Below, piece by piece: positions 1-6,499 of a stretch of DNA of 10,442 nt. The translations under genes were made by a program, and so were the position numbers. Origin of the DNA: Candidatus Gastranaerophilales bacterium (GTDB lineage Bacteria; Cyanobacteriota; Vampirovibrionia; Gastranaerophilales; UBA9971); contig JANQGS010000029.1 of NCBI GenBank assembly GCA_028277195.1, positions 1 through 10,442 on the forward strand. The letters run 5' to 3'. The notes below the pieces were generated by a model. The model had not been told where the DNA came from. It did no database searches and worked only from the letters and a program-made list of their open reading frames with translations. Position 1 is the stretch's first letter; the number at the start of each line of letters is the position of its first letter.

Positions 1-1391
1 GGAAGGGGTGACGGCGGTGCAGTCGCAGGTCGCCGACCCCGCGCATAGGCCTCCGGCAGGTTCCTGTTGCAGAGGAGCGCTTTATCAAGCAAAAGCAGGG
101 CCTCCTGCGTTTTTTGAAACTTCAGGCAGTACATACCCAGCCCGTAGTATGCCTCAGCAAACCGGTCATTGTTCTTTAGGGCAAGCTCAAAGTAGTGTTT
201 TGCCTTTTCGGGTTCATTTTTTTCCAGCAGTATTGTCCCCACGGTATAGCAGGCGTCAATTAATTCCGGGTTAAGTGAGACGCATTTTTCATATGCCTCG
301 ATTGCCCTGTCCTTAAGCCCGACTGCCTGGTAGGTTGAAGCCAGGTTATAGCAGTTTATGGCATCTTCCGGGTTAATCTCCAGCGATTTTGTAAAATATT
401 CAACTGCTTCCTTAAATTTTTCGAGTTTTGCGCATATAGAGCCGAGCACGGAATAGGCGTTGGCGTTTTCCGGGTCAAGCTCAAGGGCCTTTTTCATCTC
501 TGATTCGGCCAGTTCGTAATCCTCGTTCTTGTAATATATGTACCCCAGTGCGTATCGAATTTCCGGGTTGTCGGGGTTAAGTTTTGCCGCGCTTTTAAAC
601 TCTCCCAGTGCCTCCTCCGTCCAGCCCAGATAGCCGTAAGCCAGCCCCAGGTTACTGTAGGCGCTTGTGTTTGAGGGCTCAAAGGTTATTACGTACTTAA
701 GCTCGGGAATGGCTTTTTCGTATTTTTCCCGCTCAATATAGGTCAAACCCAGGTAGTAATGCGGTTTAACATTGTCAAAATTTATTTCCGCGGCTTTTTC
801 AAATTCAGCCAGGGCTTTTTCATGCTCTCCTGAATTAAAAAACACAATCCCCAGTAACAGGTGCGCGTCAAAATTTTCGGGATTAATACTGATTGCTTTC
901 CCGTAATTATCAATAGCCTGCCCCGTTTTGCCGACTTTTTCAAGGTTAATGGCATAAAGCACGTATGCTGTATCGGATTCGGGATTGTTTTGCAGGAGGG
1001 ATTCAGCCGTTTGCAGGGCTTTTTCATGATTTTGCGTGGCCATGTAGAGGTTTGTGAGGTTATAGGCTGTATTGAAATCATTATCCCCTGCCTCACGGGC
1101 CTTTTCCATATATTCAACAGCCTTATCGAGCCTTTTTGTGAGTTCATGGGTCTTTGAAATGCCGGTTAAAGCGGGCACATAATCGGGTTTTTTATTCAGG
1201 GCGCTCTCATAGTAGACCAGGGCCCTTTCAAAGTCGCTCAAGCAAAAATAAGCATCAGCAATCTTTTCAAGCGCCTCGTGGCTTGCCGGGTTTATAGAGA
1301 GCGCTTTTTTATAGGTTTCTATCGCATTTTCGTATTCTTTTCCCAGCTTTAAATTATCTGCTGTCGAAACATATGTTTCAAAATCAGTCAC
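1..1391 (-). CDS. TPR-repeat protein, partial (C-terminus beyond window)
   Basis: The visible part is 463 codons made almost entirely of tandem 34-residue tetratricopeptide repeats, about 13 of them, with the usual pattern (AY..LG..Y, EA/KA, Y/F, A, NP). TPR arrays form superhelical scaffolds for protein-protein contact; the partner cannot be told. No signal peptide precedes the first repeat, so it is probably cytoplasmic, unlike the TPR protein at 3131. The start is a GTG at 1391-1389, chosen because an in-frame TAG lies four codons upstream and an AGAGG SD sits six bases before it. This start overlaps the end of the upstream gene by 8 bases (TGA at 1386-1384), which suggests translational coupling. 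In the last 40 bases the repeat pattern is lost and the frame reads GRRPATAPPSP. Removing one base of the C run at 37-40 restores a TPR-like VGDL, so a frameshift or poor sequence at the edge is possible. Confidence 0.85.
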   Translation of the reverse strand, partial: MTDFETYVSTADNLKLGKEYENAIETYKKALSINPASHEALEKIADAYFCLSDFERALVYYESALNKKPDYVPALTGISKTHELTKRLDKAVEYMEKAREAGDNDFNTAYNLTNLYMATQNHEKALQTAESLLQNNPESDTAYVLYAINLEKVGKTGQAIDNYGKAISINPENFDAHLLLGIVFFNSGEHEKALAEFEKAAEINFDNVKPHYYLGLTYIEREKYEKAIPELKYVITFEPSNTSAYSNLGLAYGYLGWTEEALGEFKSAAKLNPDNPEIRYALGYIYYKNEDYELAESEMKKALELDPENANAYSVLGSICAKLEKFKEAVEYFTKSLEINPEDAINCYNLASTYQAVGLKDRAIEAYEKCVSLNPELIDACYTVGTILLEKNEPEKAKHYFELALKNNDRFAEAYYGLGMYCLKFQKTQEALLLLDKALLCNRNLPEAYARGRRPATAPPSPL

Positions 1392-1608
1392 GGTTAACCT
1401 CTATTTTCCTGTTTGTTATGGGGCAATACGAAATATGCTTTAATTTTATTATACTGTTCCCTCCAAGACAAACTTCGTTTTCCTTCCTGAAAAATTCACA
1501 GTACAGGCAGTTTTCATAGTCAAGGATTTCCACTCGTTCTTTTCGCCTTTTCCCGGCGTATTCCTGGAGTGACAGTATTTTTTTAATTTTTCTTTTCATA
1601 CCACGCAT
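1384..1608 (-). CDS. Small four-cysteine hypothetical protein
   Basis: This 74-residue protein belongs to no family I recognise. It begins with a very basic stretch (MKRKIKKIL..KRRKER). Four cysteines follow at residues 34, 37, 47 and 62 in a C-x2-C-x9-C-x14-C arrangement that could bind zinc or an Fe-S cluster; this is inference, since spacing alone does not decide it. There is no signal peptide or membrane segment. The ATG at 1608 and the ATG three codons downstream (1599) are both possible; neither has a good SD. The gene starts 44 bases after the 83-residue gene ends, and its stop overlaps the GTG start of the TPR gene by 8 bases. That tight junction is the best argument that it is a real gene in an operon. 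It may act with the TPR scaffold. Confidence 0.65.
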   Translation of the reverse strand: MRGMKRKIKKILSLQEYAGKRRKERVEILDYENCLYCEFFRKENEVCLGGNSIIKLKHISYCPITNRKIEVNRD

Positions 1609-1652
1609 TATATATTTGCGCGGTCGTGTGAGGCAATTTTGTTAAGCCCGGT

Positions 1653-1904
1653 TTATACCAGAAATGTCTGCTCAAGGTCATACCTGTCCAGGTGTCCTTT
1701 AAGCAGGTAGCCGATAATAATTGAACAGGATACAATATCCTTTTCAGCGAGGGAGGTTTTATTTTTCACTTTTGATATGAGCTCGGCGTAGTTATTAATA
1801 ACGTAAAGCATTTGAATATCAACCCTGTCGAACATTATGTCCATAATTTTTTGGGGGTCTTCAAGGCTTTTAAGGAATTCCTCGGCTGTTTTTACCCTGT
1901 TCAT
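1653..1904 (-). CDS. Small helical hypothetical protein
   Basis: This 83-residue protein has no recognisable family. It reads as mostly alpha-helical (TAEEFLKSLEDPQKIMDIM..), with one cysteine and no signal peptide. A mildly hydrophobic stretch near residues 57-69 (IVSCSIIIGYLLK) is too short and mixed to call a membrane segment with confidence. AAGGG lies ten bases before the ATG as a plausible though slightly distant SD. It is the first gene of the probable minus-strand operon with the four-cysteine protein and the TPR protein. A promoter-like pair lies 35-64 bases upstream of the start. It is supported as a gene by its position, SD and ordinary amino-acid composition, not by homology. Confidence 0.6.
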   Translation of the reverse strand: MNRVKTAEEFLKSLEDPQKIMDIMFDRVDIQMLYVINNYAELISKVKNKTSLAEKDIVSCSIIIGYLLKGHLDRYDLEQTFLV

Positions 1905-1938
1905 TTGCTTTTTACCCTTATTATAGTGTGACTGGTTC

Positions 1939-1968
1939 AGTATAACAGTCTTTTTAGGCTATACACAA
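1939..1968 (-). promoter_or_regulatory. Probable promoter of the minus-strand TPR operon
   Basis: On the minus strand, TTGTGT (1968-1963) and TATACT (1944-1939) are 18 bases apart. The -10 matches the consensus in 5 of 6 positions, the -35 in only 3. Transcription would start near 1932 and give a leader of about 28 bases. A perfect TATAAT lies closer to the gene (1925-1920), but it sits so near the ATG that it would leave no room for the SD. Confidence 0.4.
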
Positions 1969-2065
1969 TAGACAGGTAATTAATCCGGGCAGGTTATTGT
2001 TAGGGCGGCCCGGCCCCCGTATGAGTCCCGGCTCTTTGTTACTTTCTGTTTTGTTTGCAAGTGGG

Positions 2066-2153
2066 TTATACTGCTCCCAAATTAAATTTCAGATTTTTAC
2101 GGTTAATGCTTAGAGCAGTATAAGCGAAGCGGGAGCGATGAAATTTGGTATAA
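2066..2153. repeat. Repeat-like element 1, with 11-bp inverted repeat
   Basis: TTATACTGCTC (2066-2076) and GAGCAGTATAA (2113-2123) are perfect inverted repeats separated by 36 bases. To the right follow AGCGAAGC, GGGAGCGA and then ATGAAATTTGGTATAA. The right part (TGAAATTTGG) is also nearly complementary to CCAAATTAAATTTCA just inside the left arm, so two alternative pairings exist. The second element (2911-3107) has the same order: inverted TATAC arms about 30-36 bases apart, GCGAAGC, AGCGA, and a TTTGGTATAA right end. I infer a small non-autonomous repeat family; copy number elsewhere in the genome is unknown. Confidence 0.5.
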
Positions 2154-2177
2154 ATTAAGAATGCGCCTGGTTAAAAA

Positions 2178-2212
2178 TAAAAAAAGACAGCGTTAATACT
2201 GTCTCATTAACC
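2178..2212 (-). terminator. Rho-independent terminator, minus strand, with no gene upstream
   Basis: Read on the minus strand, AGACAG (2190-2185) pairs with CTGTCT (2204-2199) around an 8-base loop. The hairpin is followed directly by a T run (seven Ts, A, five Ts). GGTTAA and TTAACC at 2169-2174 and 2207-2212 could add an outer stem. The T run lies only on the low-coordinate side, so it would stop leftward transcription. The nearest minus-strand gene to the right is 90 aa at 6500-6772, far away and separated by plus-strand genes. An unannotated short minus transcript is the simplest reason for it. Confidence 0.5.
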
Positions 2213-2481
2213 AAATCCATTCAAAGCTATGCTGTAGGGGATATTTGGTAATTTTTTAATGGGGTAGAAAGGGAGGAGGGTATAAGGTTTATTAAAAATC
2301 TTTTATTAGTTTTACTTTTTCACATTTTTGGGATTTCTATCCTCTTGTATTTATATAAAAACATCGAGATATAAAAAATTGCTATTTTGTATATAATAAA
2401 TATGTTTACTTGTAACATTTCTTAATAAAAATCCGGGGATGCCCGTAATTCAAGCTCATTCATGTATAACTTCGTCCATGC

Positions 2482-2510
2482 TTGCCCTGATTTTGACAAA
2501 TATGTATAAT
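2482..2510 (+). promoter_or_regulatory. Promoter of the small exported protein gene
   Basis: TTGCCC (2482-2487) and a perfect TATAAT (2505-2510) are 17 bases apart, the ideal spacing. The start point would be near 2517, giving a leader of roughly 36 bases that includes the SD (AGGA, six bases before the ATG). A perfect TTGACA at 2493-2498 lies inside the spacer but has only a poor -10 at the right distance. Confidence 0.55.
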
Positions 2511-2552
2511 AATTTTTAATTTAATAAAAACAAACATAGTTTAGGATTTAAC

Positions 2553-2852
2553 ATGAATAAAATTAAAAAAGTAGTTGTTTTAATTGTTTTAAGCTCAATA
2601 ATTTCGCCGGTTTTTGCGGTAAATGAGCACACATCGACACATGTAAACGAGCAGTTATGCACAGAGGGAAAGGTCTGCTTTGCTGATGAGATTATGAAGG
2701 AAGTTATAAAAGAATCCATACAAACAGTGGGAAAGCATTTATTGGAAAAATACCTCAACGACGTAAATACTCCGAAAAATACCGATAATACCGAACAAAA
2801 TACCACAAATACAGGTAATACCCGGGCAAATGCGGAAGAGGAAGAGTTATAA
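2553..2852 (+). CDS. Small exported protein with Asn/Thr-rich acidic tail
   Basis: This 99-residue protein matches no family I know. Residues 1-22 form a clear Sec signal peptide: basic start (MNKIKK), hydrophobic core, and a cleavage site after PVFA. The mature part has two cysteines at residues 36 and 42 (C-x5-C), which could form a disulfide. An amphipathic helical stretch follows (about 45-69), then a low-complexity tail of NT pairs (NTPKNTDNTEQNTTNTGN) ending in EEEEL. It is expected in the periplasm or outside the cell. The start has AGGA six bases upstream and a good promoter. No terminator is evident between it and the second repeat-like element. Its N-terminus resembles that of the exported TPR protein downstream (P-x-F-x-x-N-E-x4-H-x-N), hinting at shared origin or co-export. 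It is probably a fast-evolving lineage-specific gene. Confidence 0.75.
   Translation: MNKIKKVVVLIVLSSIISPVFAVNEHTSTHVNEQLCTEGKVCFADEIMKEVIKESIQTVGKHLLEKYLNDVNTPKNTDNTEQNTTNTGNTRANAEEEEL
2778..2822 (+). repeat. Degenerate AATACC repeats coding for Asn-Thr pairs
   Basis: AATACC occurs at 2778, 2787, 2799 and 2817, and AATACA at 2808. All are in frame (steps of 9 or 12 bases) and encode the NT pairs of the protein's tail. Such short in-frame repeats tend to vary in number between strains. Confidence 0.6.
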
Positions 2853-2910
2853 TAAAATATGCCTTCATAAAAAACCAGGTTTGCGATATTATAATACTAA
2901 ACAAATACCT

Positions 2911-3107
2911 ATACCGATTTAAATAAATAATCTTAAAATGAAGTTAATGAACATAAATCGGTATGAGTAAGTTGCGAAGCAGGCGGCAGGCTTTGCCGGG
3001 AACGAATGTTCATTCCCGCTGCATGTCCGCATTTTCGCACAGAGAGCGACGTTTTCTTAAAGTCGGGTTTTGCCAGGTTTTAAGAAAACTAACTCATTTT
3101 GGTATAA
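2911..3107. repeat. Repeat-like element 2, with three nested hairpins
   Basis: ATACCGATTTA (2911-2921) and TAAATCGGTAT (2954-2964) are perfect 11-bp inverted repeats 32 bases apart. Next come GCGAAGC (2974-2980); a GC-rich middle with a near-palindrome at 2998-3017 (GGGAACGAA against TTCATTCCC); AGAGCGA; and then GTTTTCTTAAA (3051-3061) with TTTAAGAAAAC (3079-3089), a second perfect 11-bp pair. The right end is TCATTTTGGTATAA. The order of motifs parallels element 1 at 2066-2153, but the middle is about 100 bases longer. There is no reading frame inside, so it would be non-autonomous. It fills nearly the whole gap between the small exported protein and the exported TPR gene. Confidence 0.55.
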
Positions 3108-3108
3108 G
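3100..3108 (+). promoter_or_regulatory. Possible extended -10 promoter inside the repeat end
   Basis: TGGTATAAG matches the extended -10 pattern TGnTATAAT in 7 of the 8 fixed positions. Transcription would start near 3115, just before the GGGG of the SD at 3118-3121. The only -35 candidate, TTTAAG at 3079-3084 with an 18-base spacer, is weak. The motif is the right end of repeat-like element 2. Confidence 0.35.
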
Positions 3109-3130
3109 TAACTTCTCGGGGTAAGAATAT

Positions 3131-5170
3131 ATGAAAAACCTGAAAGCGTGTATGTTAATAGCCTTATTAACAATTTCATTTCCCGCATTTTCAATAAATG
3201 AAAGGGCAAAAGTACACTATAATAACGCGGTTAAGTATTATCGCATGCAGGACGTTACAGGGGCAATAAGAGAACTTGAGCTTGCAAGGGAATTTGACCC
3301 CGATAACGCCATGATAAGGATAAAACTCGCCGATATCCTGTACAAAACCGATAAGCCCGTAGCTGCCCTGGACGAATACCTTAACGCGGCCAGGCTCGAC
3401 ACAACCGATGCTTTCTTATATATAAGCATGGGCAATATCTACCAGGAACTGAACCAGCATGACAACGCGCTTGCCGCATACTCAAAAGCCCTTGAAATGG
3501 CCCCGGGGTATAAATTCAACCTGTTAAACATAGCCACGATACTGTCAGTAAAAGGCAACCACCGGGAAGCCGTAAAATATTACGAAAAATTCCTGGCCGG
3601 ATACCCGGAACATATAGACTCCAGGAAAAATATCGCCTCCTCTTATATGGCTGTAAATGAACCGGAGAAAGCAGTTAAGGAGTTTGAATTTGTTATAGAC
3701 AACAAGCCCGGGGAATTTAAAGAGTACGCCCGGTACGGAAAAGCCCTGGTGCAGGTAAAAGAATTTAAAAAAGCGGTGCCGGTGCTTGCTAAAGCAGTTG
3801 AACTGAACCCCGGGGACGCGGAAGTCCACGGTAACTACGGTATTGCACTGTTAAACACCGGGGATAACACAAAAGCCGCCCGGGAACTGGCAAAAAGCCT
3901 TGAACTCGACCCCTCCCTCACCTATATAAAACTTGAGCTGGCTAACCTGCTGGCAGGACTTGACAAGGAAGACGAGGCAATAAGCTATTACAAGGAATAT
4001 ATCGCAGAAGTGCCTGACGACCCGGATGCGTTATTTAATTTAGGTATTGTGAGCCAGAAAAAAAAGAATACCTATGAGTCGATTAAATACCTGGAAAAGG
4101 CCCTGGAGCTAAAACCCGGGGATGTGGCCATAAAAGAGGAGCTCGCAAGGAGCTGCCACCTTGATAAAAATTATGAAAAAGCGCTCTCCCTGTACGGGGA
4201 GGTTCTCCCTGAAAAGCCTGAGGATGCTGAATTGCTCTATAACCTTGCGCTTGTCAACCATTCGCTGAAAAAATACGACAGGGCAATTGAATTGTACGAA
4301 AAAACACTCTCCGTTGAAGATAAGGAAAAAATACGGACTGACTATAAAAACGCCCTGCTTGCAAAAGCAAACGAGCTGAACCTCTCAGGCAAATGCGAGG
4401 AGTCAATAGTATATTACAAAAAAACGCTCAAAATTAACCCCACAGAGTTTTACGCACTCTCAGGACTGGCAAACGCCCTGAAAAAAATGGGCAGGACCGA
4501 AGAGGCCCAGACATGCTACGAAATGGCCATAGCCAAAGAACCCGCCAATAAGGAGCTTTTTGTCGGGTTTGGGGAAACCCTGCAGGAATCCAATAAAATA
4601 AATGAAGCAAGGGGCGCTTATGAGAGGGTTATAGAGATTGACCCCGCCGAAATTAAAGCATATATAGGCATTGGAGACACCTTTTATAAGGAAAATAACT
4701 GCGAAAAGGCCCTGGAAAATTATAATAAAGCCCTGGAACTCGACCCTGAAAACATTGAAGCAATGATTAAAATCGGAAATATACACAAGGACAGGGCCGA
4801 AAACCCGCAGGCCGCCGAATACTACGAAAAAGCCCTTAAATTAGAACCAGCTAACGCAAATGCTCTGTTTAACAAAGGCCTGGTACTGGCAGACTCCGGC
4901 AAGGAGGACGAGGCTAAAGCCGTTTATGAGGAAGTGGTAAAACTTAACCCGGAATTCCCTTATGTATATTACACCCTGGGCATTCTCGAGGAAAAGGGCG
5001 AAAACCATGCAGAGGCAGTGGCCAATTACAAAAAATTCGTTGAATACTCCACTGATGATGCGAGCATAAAAAGTATTCAGATGAGGATAAAAATACTTGA
5101 AAAAAAACTTAAACAGGAGGAGAAAAAACTTGTATTACCTCCCCTTGAGGTAGATGAGACAGAAAAGTAG
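3131..5170 (+). CDS. Exported TPR-repeat protein, 18 tandem repeats
   Basis: This 679-residue protein starts with a Sec signal peptide (MKNLKACMLIALLTISFPAFS, cleavage near residue 21). The rest is an unbroken array of 18 tetratricopeptide repeats from residue 26 to about 643. All are exactly 34 residues except the twelfth, which is 40 (an insert near KNALLAKANELNLSG). Consensus features (G8, A20, A27, P32) are strong in most. A charged coiled-coil tail (KILEKKLKQEEKK) and an acidic end close the protein. Such an array would form nearly two and a half superhelical turns in the periplasm or at the cell surface and would serve as a binding scaffold, for example in envelope assembly or secretion; no catalytic motif is present. 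GGGG lies nine bases before the ATG. The transporter gene begins 20 bases after the stop, suggesting one transcript. Confidence 0.9.
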   Translation: MKNLKACMLIALLTISFPAFSINERAKVHYNNAVKYYRMQDVTGAIRELELAREFDPDNAMIRIKLADILYKTDKPVAALDEYLNAARLDTTDAFLYISMGNIYQELNQHDNALAAYSKALEMAPGYKFNLLNIATILSVKGNHREAVKYYEKFLAGYPEHIDSRKNIASSYMAVNEPEKAVKEFEFVIDNKPGEFKEYARYGKALVQVKEFKKAVPVLAKAVELNPGDAEVHGNYGIALLNTGDNTKAARELAKSLELDPSLTYIKLELANLLAGLDKEDEAISYYKEYIAEVPDDPDALFNLGIVSQKKKNTYESIKYLEKALELKPGDVAIKEELARSCHLDKNYEKALSLYGEVLPEKPEDAELLYNLALVNHSLKKYDRAIELYEKTLSVEDKEKIRTDYKNALLAKANELNLSGKCEESIVYYKKTLKINPTEFYALSGLANALKKMGRTEEAQTCYEMAIAKEPANKELFVGFGETLQESNKINEARGAYERVIEIDPAEIKAYIGIGDTFYKENNCEKALENYNKALELDPENIEAMIKIGNIHKDRAENPQAAEYYEKALKLEPANANALFNKGLVLADSGKEDEAKAVYEEVVKLNPEFPYVYYTLGILEEKGENHAEAVANYKKFVEYSTDDASIKSIQMRIKILEKKLKQEEKKLVLPPLEVDETEK

Positions 5171-5190
5171 TTAATGAGGAGAATTTGTCA

Positions 5191-6495
5191 ATGATAGCTG
5201 AACATAGCGCCCCGGTTTCCGCGACAATTTTTGGGCTGGACAAGTCAATAGTCGCAGGAGCAATACTTTCAGTAGCTTACGTTTTTATAGCGCTTGAAAA
5301 AGTACCAAAGGTCACAATAGCAATGCTCGGGGCGGCCCTGACGCTTGTGCTTGGAATAGTCCCGGCAGGCAAGGCTTTTGCCCATGTGGATTTCGGGGTA
5401 ATTGTACTGCTTGTCAGCATGATGATTATTGTTCATATAGCAGGCAGGAGCGGCGTGTTTACCTGGATTGCGTTTGAATTGCTGAAGTTCACAAAAGGCA
5501 GGCCCGTAAGCGTTCTTTTTGCGCTGGCACTGTTCACGGCAATCGCGTCAGCTTTCCTGGATAACGTTACGACCGTTGTGCTCATACTGCCCGTAACTTT
5601 CGTAATTGCAAGGGAACTCAATGTTGACCCCATACCCATATTAATAACCGAGATTTTAGCGTCAAATATCGGCGGAACAGCCACATTAATCGGAGACCCG
5701 CCCAATATAATCATAGGAAGCGCGGCAGGGCTGACTTTTAATGACTTTATTATTGAATTAACACCTGTTGTAACCGTAATATTCATTATATGCATGACAA
5801 TTATCGCGTTTATGTTCAAAAAGGACCTGTTAACCTCGCCTGAGCGGATGGAGCATGTGGCGAACCTCGATAATTCCGGCACGATAAAGGACAAAACCCT
5901 TATGATACGCTCCATGATAGTTCTGGGGTTTGTGATTCTCGGTTTTATACTGCACAGTGCATTGCACCTTGAAGCGTATATGGTAGCGCTTCTGGGCGCA
6001 AGCGTGTTAATGCTTTTTGAATCGCCGAAAAACATCCTTCATGACGTTGAATGGATAACAATATTTTTCTTTATAGGATTATTCATCATTATAGGCGGCC
6101 TGGCGGAAACCGGGGGCATTAAGTTCCTTGCCGACAAACTTCTGGAATTCACCGGGGGTGACTTAACGGTTACATCAATGGTTATTATCTGGGCATCCGG
6201 CATATTATCGGCTATTGTGGATAACATACCTTATACGGTTACCATGGCTCCCTTAATAGGGGAGCTGGAAGGTGTTATGGACCTGACCCCATTATGGTGG
6301 TCATTGTCCCTGGGGGCATGCCTGGGGGGTAACGCAACCATAATCGGCGCGGCGGCAAACGTTATAGTGTCTGAGTCCGCTTACGCGGCGGGCCATCCGA
6401 TTTCTTTCTTCAGGTTCATGAAGTACGGTGTGCTGGTAACCGTTATTTCGCTCATTTTAAGCTCCGGTTACGTTTATATTAAGTACCTGGCGTAG
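5191..6495 (+). CDS. ArsB/NhaD-family ion transporter (P-permease type)
   Basis: This 434-residue inner-membrane protein has about 11-12 hydrophobic segments and the two-fold internal repeat of the ion transporter superfamily. First half: DNVTT at residues 124-128 and GGTATLIGDPPN at 161-172. Second half: DNIPYT at 344-349 and GGNATIIGAAAN at 379-390. These re-entrant-loop motifs are typical of the ArsB/NhaD group, which includes Na+/H+ antiporters and arsenite permeases. I favour a cation/H+ antiporter or anion permease and cannot fix the substrate; no arsR or arsA is nearby. A TTG at 5185 would add two residues but lies only three bases from the AGGAG SD, while the ATG at 5191 is nine bases away, so the ATG is chosen. 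It follows the exported TPR gene by 20 bases and ends 4 bases before the convergent gene. Confidence 0.88.
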   Translation: MIAEHSAPVSATIFGLDKSIVAGAILSVAYVFIALEKVPKVTIAMLGAALTLVLGIVPAGKAFAHVDFGVIVLLVSMMIIVHIAGRSGVFTWIAFELLKFTKGRPVSVLFALALFTAIASAFLDNVTTVVLILPVTFVIARELNVDPIPILITEILASNIGGTATLIGDPPNIIIGSAAGLTFNDFIIELTPVVTVIFIICMTIIAFMFKKDLLTSPERMEHVANLDNSGTIKDKTLMIRSMIVLGFVILGFILHSALHLEAYMVALLGASVLMLFESPKNILHDVEWITIFFFIGLFIIIGGLAETGGIKFLADKLLEFTGGDLTVTSMVIIWASGILSAIVDNIPYTVTMAPLIGELEGVMDLTPLWWSLSLGACLGGNATIIGAAANVIVSESAYAAGHPISFFRFMKYGVLVTVISLILSSGYVYIKYLA

Positions 6496-6499
6496 TTTT

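Larger units (their letters stand above)
1905..2552. other. 648-base non-coding region
   Basis: No reading frame with a normal start and SD is visible here. From left to right it holds the probable promoter of the minus operon; a GC-rich patch (about 1984-2032) in which CCGGGC at 1985-1990 can pair with GCCCGG at 2008-2013; a repeat-like element (2066-2153); a minus-strand terminator (2178-2212); a purine-rich stretch (GGGAGGAGGG at 2271-2280) before a hydrophobic frame with no standard start (2282-2374); very AT-rich DNA; and the promoter of the next gene. Several of these items are listed separately. Confidence 0.6.

Noticed and set aside
861..1157. 98-codon open frame on the plus strand
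   Set aside because: It is opposite continuous TPR repeats on the minus strand and rich in Phe, Cys and Ile, as expected for the complement of TPR codons.
1984..2032. Structured RNA or origin in the GC-rich patch
   Set aside because: One short CCGGGC/GCCCGG pairing is visible, but no known RNA motif, DnaA-box cluster or iteron is recognisable.
3031..3107. Intrinsic terminator formed by the GTTTTCTTAAA hairpin for the small exported protein gene
   Set aside because: The stem is AT-rich with a 17-base loop and is followed by CTAACTCATTTT, not a T run. It fits the repeat element better.
2066..3107. Insertion sequence or CRISPR array
   Set aside because: There is no transposase frame between or inside the elements, and the repeats are two diverged hairpins rather than evenly spaced direct repeats.
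5185..5190. TTG start for the transporter
   Set aside because: It is only three bases from the AGGAG SD; the ATG at 5191 has ideal spacing.
5433..6035. 200-codon open frame on the minus strand
   Set aside because: It lies wholly inside the transporter gene, which has clear family motifs. It has no SD or plausible protein character and is an antisense shadow.
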